From: Anthostomella pinea
Lineage: Eukaryota; Ascomycota; Sordariomycetes; Xylariales; Xylariaceae
NCBI GenBank assembly: GCA_963556695.1
Contig: CAUWAG010000020.1
Location: 2,418,001 to 2,482,000, forward strand
DNA length: 64,000 nucleotides
Direction of reading: 5' to 3'
Position numbers and translations under genes: made by a program. The number at the start of each line of letters is the position of its first letter. Within the stretch, counting starts at the first letter, position 1. Under the pieces are notes generated by a model that was given only the letters and a program-made list of their open reading frames with translations, ran no database searches and was not told the DNA's origin. Of this stretch, positions 1 through 9,778 are shown in pieces.

Positions 1-487
1 AAGACGGGACTTGACTCATTGAAGAGCTGGTGCTGCATTTAACCGGCAGCTTGCGTTTTCACCACAACCACACATCTACAATCGGAGAACTGACATACTT
101 CCGAGCTCGGAAAAAGAAATGTTCTTTTCTTTTAAGCCGTCCATCACTGCTACGTTGTGAGCCAACGTTACGTAAGGTACTCTCTTTTCGTGACTCGTCG
201 TCCCCCGAGGGCGGTGCGGTACAATGCGGTACCTTACCTAGCCACTAGGTTAGTCGTGGACACGAAAACGGCGGACGTTACACAGCTTTTCAGCTATGCT
301 CGTATGGGACGAGCTGGCTGGGCGTCCTTTTCTCGTCAGCTCACTGAAGGCCTAGTACCGTATATATAAGTAGGTACATAGCCATCACTTGACAGCTCTC
401 ACTTCTGATCCATTGAACCACACGTTCTTCTACCTACTAATCGACACACACCAAAAGACAGCCTTCTCTCGGACGCCAAACTCCAAA
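1..487. other. Intergenic; upstream region of the first gene
   Basis: I see no convincing coding sequence here. The only clear signal is the TATA-like element at 361-370. The short open frames overlap one another and show no family resemblance. Confidence 0.6.
361..370 (+). promoter_or_regulatory. TATA-like element
   Basis: The sequence TATATATAAG lies about 120 bp upstream of the start codon at 488. This spacing fits a core promoter for a strongly regulated secreted-protein gene. The assignment is inferred from motif and position only. Confidence 0.5.
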
Positions 488-1487
488 ATGCGTCTCGCAA
501 GCCTCCTCGCTGCTCTCGCAGCCCTCCTATCCTCCTCAGCAGCAGCCGCCGACCCGCCCCTGCCCCCATGGTACCCCCTGCAGCCCTGGCAGCTCACGGC
601 GCTGCACACGTCCAACCCGCAGAACCCGCCCTACGGCACCAACGCCACTATTCTTGAGGTCGGCATCGCAAACCCGAGCCTGATCGCCGCGACCCCGGCG
701 CCGCATGCCTCTGGGGGTGGTTATGTGGACTTTGCGGCTAGTGCGGCGCTTTGTGTGCTGCGGTTTAAGACGGATGATGTGACGCCTTGGTATGTTGGGG
801 ATGGTTTTCTTGTTCTGGTTATGGAGTGCAGGGACTCGGTGTTGGAGGAGCGTGTTCTGTTATTCCTTCTTTTTCTCTTCTTCTTCGTCCTCTTCGTCGG
901 TGGTATTTTCTTGTTTTTGTGAGCCTTGTACTGACATCTCGATAGTACGTATCTTCACATGCCCCCCTAAGATTGTCTCTAGGGATGTAATGTAGACCAG
1001 GGAGACTGACCCGGGAATCTGTACTAGACGGCCACGCTACGAATAGTTGCGTCGCGGCGGACGACAACGCGTCTGCGGCCTGGGAGATGACGCTCTTGGA
1101 GATGCATGAGGACCTGGACCATTACATGAGCTTGTCGTTCGCACTGCTGTATAATGAGGCTTTCTACGGGACGCCGGTGGTGAGTTTACCCCTTTTTCTC
1201 CTTTTCAGGCTGATCTTGCGAGTCCGGTCCTTGGGGTCGTTCTCCCCAGATCAGCTCAGAACCCCTTGAGTATATTTTGGGGGTGCTATCTGACAGGGGT
1301 GAATGCTGACATCTAGTCTTGGCAGTGGAAGCGCTTCAGTGCAAGTGTCACCCTGAGGGCTGGGGATGGAGAGGCGCTGGAGGGCGGGTGCAATGCGGGT
1401 GGTATTTGTACTTATGACTTGAAAAATGGGAGTGCGCCGTTGTTGCTTCAGCCGTCGATGACGGAGTGTAAGGGGACTTGCTCTTAG
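488..1487 (+). CDS. Small secreted cysteine-containing protein, about 198 residues, probably three exons
   Basis: The start at 488 opens with a typical signal peptide: MR, then a Leu/Ala-rich core ending in SSSAAAA before DPPLPPW. Exon 1 (488-789) ends at a GTATGT donor. A middle exon ends at 1179 before GTGAGT, and the last exon (1326-1487) follows GGCAG and ends in a cysteine-rich tail (GGCNAGGICTYD...ECKGTCS, stop). The acceptor of intron 1 is uncertain. 1047 keeps the frame and gives a 257-bp intron, but an extra small exon near 826-850 is also possible. I do not recognise the family. Secretion and several cysteines suggest a small secreted fungal protein, possibly effector-like, but no function can be read from the sequence. 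Confidence 0.65.
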
Positions 1488-2477
1488 GTTGAGACTTGGC
1501 TTGTAGGTACATCTCTTCGACAATGTACCTACCCGATCGCGAGTCCTGCTTGGGCAGTGGTACTGTTCGTCGCCTGTCATAAGGTAATACTTGGATAGGG
1601 GACACTGACGTACCTTATGTCAAGACCCGTACGTGCGAGTCTAGTAAAATTATCTATAATGTACAATATCGACGACTAAGCTTGGGAGCCATGCTGTATT
1701 AACCAGTTTCGCCTGAGATATGCTCTTGTCGATAGGTAGTAGGTACTAATGCTTACAGGAGAGAATCTTCATCCAGGCTTCTTCTGCCTGGGCCATGCCT
1801 CACGAGTTCATTCTTCCTTTCAGGTCGACCGGGTATCTCGATCCCAGTCGCTTGAATCGTCTACACGTCGAATTTCGACTCTGGAAAAATCCATGGACTC
1901 GGAGAGCGCCACGAGATATCTGCGTGACCACACGAATGGCCATATACTCCAAGGGCTAACTGGGCCCGGGAGGAAACTTTCCTCGTCAGACCGATGCCAG
2001 GCTGTCGACTCATCTCGCTGACGAGACCGAGTGATTTTCCACTGTGAGCGCTCCCCCTTGATTACTCCACGTTCTCCAGCGTTTCCTCCTGCACAACGTC
2101 TGCACATATTGCGGAATTCCCAGGGTCTTACGAGCCCAGGCGGTTGGTTCTCACCAGGAGATCTTGGAAACACTGCTCGGGGGGCTCACGTGGAAGATCT
2201 GCAGGTGGCAATGGGCTGTTTCAAGTAACTCGCCTATCTACTCGGCTATGCCTCTCAAGACGGTATGTTGACAGACAGCTCTTGCCATAGATGCTGGCCG
2301 TCGAATTGCGGACATGGACTATATTGTCGATACCCCTGGCTGTATCCTCACGCTCACGGGGGATTTGGTCCGCTCTGCTGGGGCCATAACCTCACCGCCT
2401 CACTTTGTTCCGACTATGACTATCCCCAGATCGTATCTGATATAGGTCCCGTGGGGTAGAACACCGTTCAGCAGCAC
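1488..2477. other. Intergenic with possible gene relic
   Basis: There is no intact gene. Between about 1820 and 2459, protein-like stretches on the plus strand switch between frames and are broken by stops, for example the run RRIADMDYIVDTPGCILTLT near 2295-2355. This may be a decayed gene, but I cannot name a family and it could be chance. Confidence 0.3.
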
Positions 2478-3083
2478 TCAAAACTGACGCCACCCCTCCC
2501 CACCCACAACCATCTTGGCCGCCATCTGTCGATGCTCCTCACTAGGCTCAACCCACACACTCCTCGCATCCTCTACCTTGCCAATCCCAAACTTATCCCT
2601 ACACCACTCTACCAACCTCTCAATCTCCCTCTTACTATCCTCCTCCAGCTTCTTCTCGTCCCCAATCTTTTCCTTCCTCAACGCCTCCACCCTCCGAATG
2701 AAACCCCTCGCCTCCTCCGACCCTCCCGGCCCGGGCCAACAGCTCCGGAACACCTCCGAGTCCGCGACATTCCCGTACCACGCCTCCGCGTTGCGATAGT
2801 CGCCCTCGACGCGGTGCAGGAGGCCGTGTATGTACATGGCCTCCCAAGCCGGCTCGTTCTGCATGTGGCGGCAGAGGAAGTGCGCGCTCGTGAGGTCGGC
2901 GTTGAGGATGTGCAGGAGGGCTTCCAGCGTTGGGTGGATGGAGAGACAGGAGATGGAATGTGTTAAGCTTTTCTCGTGGGGTGAGAGAGATGGGCTGGGG
3001 AGGACGGGGTAGTGGTATGTGGTTGTTAGATGGGTGTAGATGCCGTCGAAGGTACTCAGGTCGGGTGAGTGGGAGTGAGACAT
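2478..3083 (-). CDS. Conserved fungal hypothetical protein, 201 residues
   Basis: This is a single exon with ATG at 3083. The protein is soluble, with no signal peptide or membrane segment. Its most distinctive part is the centre, about residues 68-105: HFLCRHMQ, then EAMYIHGLLHRVEGDY, then AEAWYGNV. I recognise this pattern from uncharacterised ascomycete proteins of about 200 to 230 residues. It reads like a helical repeat pair in which one helix carries MYIHGLLHRVEGDY. A charged stretch about 145-175 (RKEKIGDEKKLEEDSKREIERL) is probably helical. No catalytic motif is visible and the function is unknown. The gene is transcribed away from the bHLH gene to its right. Confidence 0.75.
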   Translation of the reverse strand: MSHSHSPDLSTFDGIYTHLTTTYHYPVLPSPSLSPHEKSLTHSISCLSIHPTLEALLHILNADLTSAHFLCRHMQNEPAWEAMYIHGLLHRVEGDYRNAEAWYGNVADSEVFRSCWPGPGGSEEARGFIRRVEALRKEKIGDEKKLEEDSKREIERLVEWCRDKFGIGKVEDARSVWVEPSEEHRQMAAKMVVGGEGWRQF

Positions 3084-4278
3084 TGTGTATGTACGGTCTG
3101 GCAGAGTGATTGGTACTCGCGCGGTGCTTTCGATGTTGGAGATGTAGGAGATGGTATACTCTTTCTTGTTACTTCACCACAGAGCATGCAGTGGCTGTGT
3201 GTGCTGTTGTCTCTTGCTTACTTACTTACTAGTCCGATCGATCACGCCGTCATCGTTGGTAGCTTGGGACCAATGGCTGGCGTGACCTATTACATGGCAA
3301 CGTCTACCATCTGTCGAATCGCCAGAAGAGGTCAATTCCAAGACTCCATATTACGGTGTACTGAACATACGTTGGCATCGACAGTGTGATATCGTTCAGA
3401 CGGTGCTTTCACAGCTGCCACGGGTAACCGATTCCCATAAGATGACAAGTCGGTCAATCTGCTTGCGCAATACGCTAGAGAACCTAATAAGGCGTCCGGC
3501 ATAGCCACCGATTGATATACCCTATATGAACCCCTGATCCGTAGTCGCCCCTGCTGTTCCTAGATACTCCCTCGATTCCCGCATCTGACATAGGAGAGGT
3601 AATGAGGTCGATATGAGGGCATCTCTACCTCTGACTCGAGGCCGAAACAAGGAAGAGACGGTCGCATGTGAGCCGCACAGACCACCTTGTCGACCACGTT
3701 TCTATATGCCCGATGTTGATTGGTTGCGAGAGGCATCCAGCCAATGTCAGCGCCCGGAATGGTCGCGTGCTCGAACTTCACTTCATGTCTTGGAAAGCGA
3801 CACAACTCACTATGGCAGGACGGACCCTTGACCCCTCATGCGTAGGTTTTCAGTGTTCACAGGTGTGCGCGTGCGTGCCTGCGTGCGTGCTGAGAGGAGC
3901 CATGGTAGCTCATGGTAGCTCCCGAGGTCGTTTCGTCGTCGAGCAGCAAGATCCGTTGAAAGTGTGTCCTCTTCTTCTTTCCTCTATAACATGACCCCTT
4001 GCTTCAATGTTCTCCATGATATCCTCTTACACTTGAAATCGGCAAGTGCTACCTCTCGGGTGTTGAACAACAACTTGCAAGTTGATTGCTCGCGTGACCT
4101 GATACTTCAACGCCACCCGGATTACAGGGGGGTCCGACTCACTTTTGACATTCCTTCTCCAGCTCAATTCATACGTCCTGAGACATACTCACACATCGTC
4201 GAGCTATCATTGAGGCCTACATTCCACACGCCGTCGTCGAACCAAACACGGTTCAGCTTCACAAAGCTGCTTTATAGC
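3084..4278. other. Intergenic; divergent promoter between the 201-residue protein and the bHLH gene
   Basis: No supported gene lies here. From 3964 an open frame runs in phase into the bHLH gene (about 105 extra residues), but it is not conserved-looking. I treat it as 5' leader and start the bHLH protein at 4279. Confidence 0.5.
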
Positions 4279-5568
4279 ATGGCACGCTCAAGGATGCCGC
4301 CAACGCCAGCTTCGTCCACCGAAATCAAAGGCCAGGACCATGCCAAACAGCTTCCCACATTACAGATGACATTCGAATTACCTCCTTCGGCAATGGGAGC
4401 AGACCTGGCAGGGTCCAAGACGTCCCCTGTCTCGCCATCTACCAAAGCCCCCTTCCCTGTCCAGGCCAGCGAGACGGTCAAGTCGCGGAGGCGTTCGTCG
4501 GCTGCTGCGCCAAAGGACGCCTTTGCCCTGCCACCGCCGCCTACACGATCACGCAAGATCATCCAGATGAAGCCTCGCGGTCAGCAGGAGGCGCTGCCCT
4601 CGCCTTCGCCCTCCAAGTCGGCTTCGGCTTCGGTTGGTGCGGCCAAGAACACGAGTACTGCCGGCGGTTCCAAAAAGAAGCAGCCTTCGTCGACGAGCGC
4701 GGCCGGCAGGAAGATTGCGAGAAAGACGGCCCACAGCCTCATAGAACGGCGGCGGCGGTCCAAGATGAACGAGGAGTTTGCAGTCCTGAAGGGAATGATA
4801 CCCGCCTGCGAGGGCGAGATGCACAAGCTGGCGATATTACAAGTAGGTTATTCCCCTTTCTTTACCCTTTCTTCGCTGTAAGGTGTGCTTTACTGAACAA
4901 CTGCCGTGTTGAAGGCATCGATCGAGTACGTGCGATATCTCGAGGACTGCATCTCCCAACTGAAGTCGCAACACGGCGGCGGCGGCGAGGCCGGCAGCAT
5001 GCGAACACCAACCGAGTTCACGCTCTCTCGCAGCACGAACGATGATGGCGATATATACGGCGACGAAGGTGACGAACAGCAGGCGGCCGAAGAAGAAGAA
5101 GAAGAAGCGCCCGAAGACGTCGAAATGACAGGGTCCGAGGAGGCTGCCTCGCCGACGTTCACGTCGTCCCACGCCGCGCGCTCCAGCCAGTCTTCCTCTT
5201 CCATCTCGCCGGCGTTGGTGGCGCAGGATGCGCGGGGCCGGCATCACTCGTACTCGTCGGTGGTGTCGACTGGCGACTATCGCCATTACAGTTTCAGCGC
5301 AGCCACTTCGCCCGCCTTTAGACCCCAGGCACATCCATATCCATATCCGCTTGGCACTGCTGCTGCTACTGCTGCCGCCGCTGGGGTGGCTTCTCAGTCG
5401 GCGCTCACTAGTCCGGCTCTGAGGCCCCAGCAGGAGTCGGACCACGAGGCTTCGGCTGCGCTGTTGATGCTGGGTGCGGCGGACCGCAGAGGGAAAACGA
5501 CGATTACTACCGGCGGGAGTGCGTCGTCGGGCAGGGGGATGAGTGTGCGGGATCTGCTTAGCTCGTGA
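4279..5568 (+). CDS. Basic helix-loop-helix transcription factor, 405 residues, two exons
   Basis: This is a predicted nuclear DNA-binding regulator. The exons are 4279-4842 and 4915-5568, and the 72-bp intron (GTAGGT...GAAG) lies inside the HLH. The basic region and helix 1 contain AHSLIERRRRSKMNEEF, followed by helix 2 (HKLAILQASIEYVRYLEDCI) at about 148-210. The residues H152, E156 and R160 form the His-Glu-Arg set known from bHLH proteins that bind CACGTG E-boxes. The N-terminal 145 residues are Pro/Ser/Lys-rich, and the C-terminal half has an acidic run (about EEEEEEAPED) and low-complexity Ala/Ser. The sequence resembles fungal bHLH proteins annotated as HLH transcription factors, and it differs from Pho4 and SREBP types at several positions. 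Start 4279 is chosen because the upstream in-phase sequence is not conserved-looking. The target genes are unknown. Confidence 0.88.
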
Positions 5569-6229
5569 GCTTCGGACTTTCATGGCACCTGGTGTTGCAC
5601 GTGGCAGACTGGTGGTGCTTTCATGGGTGGCGTATACGGACCGGTGTGAAAGGGGGTGTTGTCTTGAACTCTGTGTTGCATTTGCATTGGTTAGCGGGTT
5701 GGGTTGTGTCAGAATAAAAGGTGAGGTTTCTCTATCTAGCTTGCAGACAGAAACGGGCAGGATGGGGATGGCTTGCTCTTCGACGATGCCTTACTAAGGT
5801 AGCTCAAGCTGTAGCCAACAACACGATATGTGCTAACAATCTTTGGAGCCTAAAGGAGTTTGCTGATTGACGCAAGAGTGCAGCTGGCTGAGTACTTTAC
5901 CTAGTAGGGTGCCCGAACTGACTAGGGGCGAAAGAATATCAATCACGAAGACTAGCTAATTGAATGAGTGAGAGCCACGAGGCGTTTGTCGCATAGGTAC
6001 AGTATATGAGATCATAATGCTGGAGGCCTGGAGGTACTTATATCTTATGATTCAAGCGTTTAGGGTATTTAGCGCTGCCATTGTATATAGGAGACCGCTC
6101 GTTGGTGCTGTTATACTCGTCAGGGTTATCTATCTAGGTACAGTATCATACAATACAGTACAGCCAACCGTCAGTGTCAACAAAGTTTACAAAATATCTA
6201 CAAGTATAACCCTTTACAACTAACAGTAG
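5569..6229. other. Intergenic between convergent genes
   Basis: This is the 3' flank of the bHLH gene and of the minus-strand exopolyphosphatase. It is moderately AT-rich towards 6000-6220. No gene is seen. Confidence 0.6.
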
Positions 6230-7585
6230 CTAATCCCACCCCCTGACCGCCGCCTCGACCAGCGGCCGTATAACCTTGCGTCCCGCATCCGACCTCTCGT
6301 GCGTCCAGATGGCCCTCCTAGCCCCCAACTCCTCGACGCCCTTCCCGTGCCAAGGACGCAAATTGGTCAGACTGTCGTCTCCCTCAATAGCCCTCACCAC
6401 GGTACGGAACAGATCATCAGCCTGGGCCTCGTCGATGCGGACATCGCTCCGCACAACCAGCGTGATCTCCCTGATCTTCTTCTTTTTACCCTTGGCGTCG
6501 CGGACCTTGCGCTTGCTCAGCGTGACGCTGATGTCGACGCCGCTCTCGGCCGTCCACGCCGCCTCGATGGCGAACCAGTCGAACAGCTCCCGGAACTCGG
6601 TCTTCTCGATCTGCTCGTCCATGGAGAAGGGCACCGAGGCGAAGCCGAGGCTGACGGTCGGCGTGCGCGCCGACGGCGTGTCGACGAGGTCGCCCTTCCA
6701 GTCGCGCCGCAGCAGATCGCGCAGGCCCATGCCGTCGATGTCCTTCTTGGCCTTGCTGAGCTGGCCGTCCAGGTCGTCCATGACGTCGTCCAGATCGCGG
6801 TGCGCCCACCTGCTGCGCCCGAGCACGCGCTCCGCCGTCTGGACGTCGGCTGCGAAGCTGTCTTTCTTCCTGAGGCCGCTGGAATCGAGCGCCACTGCGC
6901 TGAGAATCATCTGCAGCAGCTCGTGCGGCATGTGGTACTCCCGCGGCAGCGCCTCGAGCTCGTCCAGCATCTGGCGCGCGACCAGGGTCGTGCAGCTCGC
7001 GACATTTTCAAAAACGCGCGGCTTGGCGTCCGGCGCGGCACCCCTGTCCTTGTGGTGGTCGAATATGCTGAGGACGGCCGCGTCGTCCCACCGGCGCAGC
7101 GGCTCCGGGTGGTCGACGAGCACGACGCCCCGGATGGTGCGGCTGAGGGTCTCGGGGTCCTCGGGGAGCTCGTCGATGGTGAGGATGTCGGAGTGGCCGC
7201 CTTGCATGCGCGCGTGCTTGAGGACGAGGGAGTTCTCGGGCCGTAGATCGAGCGCGTCGGCGTCGGTCTGGAGGAGGGCGATCGCCTTCAAGGGGCTCGA
7301 CGTGTTGGCGGTGGCGTGGTCGAGGTGGTATGCCCAGGCCAGGGCGGCGACCATGGAGTCCAGGTCCCCGGCTTCGTTGCCCTGGACTAGGATCCATTCC
7401 GAGGCGCGGCCGCGCTGCCAGTCTATCAGGAATTCTTTCTTGGTCTGGCGACTCCATTCACTGAAGTGGCCGACATGGCTGTGGTCTGACAGTGGCAGTG
7501 ACATAGGTTTTTGCTCTTGCGGTGCAGCTGCTGTTCCGGTCGCCATGAACAGGCCGGACAGCTCGAGAGCTCGCCAGAACCTCAT
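6230..7585 (-). CDS. PPX1: Exopolyphosphatase, PPX1-like, DHH/DHHA2 family, about 451 residues
   Basis: Predicted to release phosphate from the ends of inorganic polyphosphate, using divalent metals. It is one exon. The DHH-family metal motifs are present in order: N70-x3-D74-x-D76 (QGNEAGDLDSM), D110 (LLQTDADALD), D158-H159 (VVLVDHPEP) and D176-H177-H178 (SIFDHHKD). A C-terminal DHHA2-like half follows (DMGL-type segment IDGMGLRDLLRRDWK, then LVVRSDVRIDEAQ). The length fits the PPX1 family. The first ATG (7585) gives a short N-terminus, WRALELSGLFMATGTAAAP, that resembles a weak signal peptide. An ATG 13 codons later would remove it. Secretion is therefore uncertain, since yeast PPX1 is mainly cytosolic. 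The gene is convergent with the bHLH gene. Confidence 0.9.
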   Translation of the reverse strand: MRFWRALELSGLFMATGTAAAPQEQKPMSLPLSDHSHVGHFSEWSRQTKKEFLIDWQRGRASEWILVQGNEAGDLDSMVAALAWAYHLDHATANTSSPLKAIALLQTDADALDLRPENSLVLKHARMQGGHSDILTIDELPEDPETLSRTIRGVVLVDHPEPLRRWDDAAVLSIFDHHKDRGAAPDAKPRVFENVASCTTLVARQMLDELEALPREYHMPHELLQMILSAVALDSSGLRKKDSFAADVQTAERVLGRSRWAHRDLDDVMDDLDGQLSKAKKDIDGMGLRDLLRRDWKGDLVDTPSARTPTVSLGFASVPFSMDEQIEKTEFRELFDWFAIEAAWTAESGVDISVTLSKRKVRDAKGKKKKIREITLVVRSDVRIDEAQADDLFRTVVRAIEGDDSLTNLRPWHGKGVEELGARRAIWTHERSDAGRKVIRPLVEAAVRGWD

Positions 7586-8164
7586 GGTGTAGAGTTGTCT
7601 GATGTTGGAGCTGCAGGTAAACTCTAACCTGCTTGTTGCTGCACATGAATGGAGCTCTGGAAAGTTGAAACGGTCTGGCCGTGTCGCAATTGCATGCAAG
7701 CGGCTGGGCGTCGGAGCATGACGTCATGCCAGGCCTTCTCTATCCATGTCTTCATGCAGTACGAACCAGACCTGTACTTCTAAACAGCTGCTATATGGTG
7801 AGTATCTACCATGGCTGTCGAGGCAAATAGTCCCGGCGTCAGTTATCAATCCTGCTTTGCCGGAACCCAGAAGCCCCTAGCTTGGTCGGCATGCGCCATA
7901 GGAGAACGTGCCTTTATCACAAAAGTCGATGCTACGATCGAATGAGTTCCGCTGGACATTCCACGATGTAAGCATGCTAATAACTACGAAGAGAAACGTC
8001 TACATTGTTCTTGTGGTGTTTGTGCGTATCCGTTGATCTGTCCCTAAGTCGCAAGGGCTTGGCGCCGGCGAGCACGCAGTTCAAGCTTGGGATACGGCAT
8101 GTGAGTTACCCCTTTTGCTCTGTTTAGCGGATGGTGTGGCTTGTTAGAGGAAGCAGGTTGAAGA

Positions 8165-8515
8165 GTGGCTGGGAAAAGCCGGATTTGCCACCTGAGGATT
8201 TCTTTGGAGCAATGCGTCGAGACGTTCTTCGCGCTCGTTGGACCCCTATTTCCGGTTGTTGATCATCCGGCCATACTGGAGGGTATAGCTTCTACGGGCA
8301 CTGGGTGTCAATGCAGTACATGGGAAGTCTGCAGGCATTGCTCGGGACAGCAATCAGCATGGCGCACCTAATGGGTCTTCATCGTCACGTCTCATCGCAC
8401 GACGATAGTCCATCTCCGGGACCGTGCTACAAGCTCGATGCTCGGCTTGGTGGACGTGGTGCAGCCTTGAAAAGCTGATGGAGATGGAAACTGGACGGCC
8501 TTCCTGCCTTCAACG
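8165..8515 (+). pseudogene. Decayed fungal-specific (Zn2Cys6-type) transcription factor domain
   Basis: Three consecutive pieces match the order of the fungal transcription factor middle homology domain but lie in different frames. They are FFALVGPLFPVVDHPAILEG (from about 8220), AISMAHLMGLHRHVSSHDD (about 8350-8407) and ARCSAWWTWCSLEKLMEMETGRP (about 8436-8505). Known members read FxxVxPLFPVVD, then AxxLALxLGLHRD, then RRxWWxxYxLERxLxxxTGRP. At least one frameshift separates the second and third blocks, and the first block also needs a frame change. No Zn2Cys6 finger is seen upstream. I read it as a broken remnant. Unrecognised introns could explain one of the frame changes. Confidence 0.6.
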
Positions 8516-8670
8516 ACTACGTAAATAACCCTTGGCATCGCCATGCGTCGTACCAGGCTCAGAAGCATCGTGCGAATGTTCACGACATTCAGATGCAGCC
8601 AAACGCATAGAGTGCGACAGTTCGGACTGCAACCGAGGAACACCTATCCCCAACGTCTTGGCTGGGAACC

Positions 8671-8716
8671 TTGACAACTTGACAACTTGACAACTTGACA
8701 ACCCGACAACCCGACA
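8671..8716. repeat. 8-bp tandem repeat
   Basis: The unit TTGACAAC is repeated four times exactly, followed by one CCGACAAC copy and a partial one. No coding meaning is seen. Confidence 0.85.
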
Positions 8717-9778
8717 GAATCTCCCGAAGGTTGCTGCAAGATCCAGATGGCCCACCGAGCCGGCCTACCCCAACATAGACCAAGTCACTTACCCAGCAGA
8801 TAAACAGAGGGTGTCGCTCTTTATTGAAATCGCCGAGTAATGACGCAGAGAGTTAACCGATACCCGTCACTACCTGTGTAGAAGCCAGAAGCTGCTCTAC
8901 ATCTGTAAAGATGTATATAAAGTAGGGCAACCTACTATGTCGTCGGGTCCGGTCATACACCGTGGGAGAGTAGGTAGGAGACCGACCAACCAACCAAGCA
9001 ACCAACCAACCCACCTTCGCAGCTTGGAAGTTAAGGTCACCAAACCAGGAGCGAGCAATACATGGCCAAAACCACCCCATCACCTCCAGAGCCATGGTTG
9101 ATCTGAGGTTGGTACCTTGCGACGTGACCTAGGATATCAGTGTGACCAGTGGTCAGTTGCATGGAAGATCCACGACTCTGGAGTCTCGCTAGGTACGGTA
9201 GATATGGCCTCAGCCTTACTGGAAGTAAGGGGCTTTCGTACACAGGCACGAAAGTCCCACGCAGGAGCGTAATCCCTAGTCTCGCCGTTCATGAATCTAC
9301 CATACGCTCCTGGTTAATCTGAATCCCTGGCGGCCAAGCAAATCTGAGTTCGACTTTGTCGTGACCCCTTTCCAGGTGCTCCCCTATGTAGCCCTGACTG
9401 AAACCTGCTTCCAGCAAGTACGTCACGTCCAAAGGGAAACTAGAGCCTTCGGTTCCCGCTGCCTTACCTTGGTAACTAAGCAGCTGTCGGTACTTCTATT
9501 CGTGGACAGTAACCCGGTGAGACGTGATCAGCCTTCCGGTACATACAGTAGCATATTCCACGGCGAGGGTGTCATATGTAATCAATGTCCATAACCGTCA
9601 TAGCCAGGTTATCTCACAGCACACAATTCGCAATAAGTAGCGAGCACTAGCGAGACCGACGAATATGATGGAAGAAGTCGGTACCATTTTCCCTTCGCCA
9701 GACGCCAAATCATCACAAAGAGGTATCTCATGAGACTAACTGAGAGCCAGTGCCGCGACGTAGGTGAACGTAAGCTCG

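Larger units (their letters stand above)
7586..9778. other. Intergenic with pseudogene and simple repeats
   Basis: There is no intact gene. The region holds the decayed zinc-cluster regulator at 8165-8515, an 8-bp tandem repeat at 8671-8716 and a CCAA-rich run near 8983-9013. The rest shows only chance open frames. Confidence 0.6.

Noticed and set aside
6276..7592. 438-codon open frame on the plus strand
   Set aside because: It is the antisense shadow of the exopolyphosphatase gene, with Ser/Arg-rich composition and no family.
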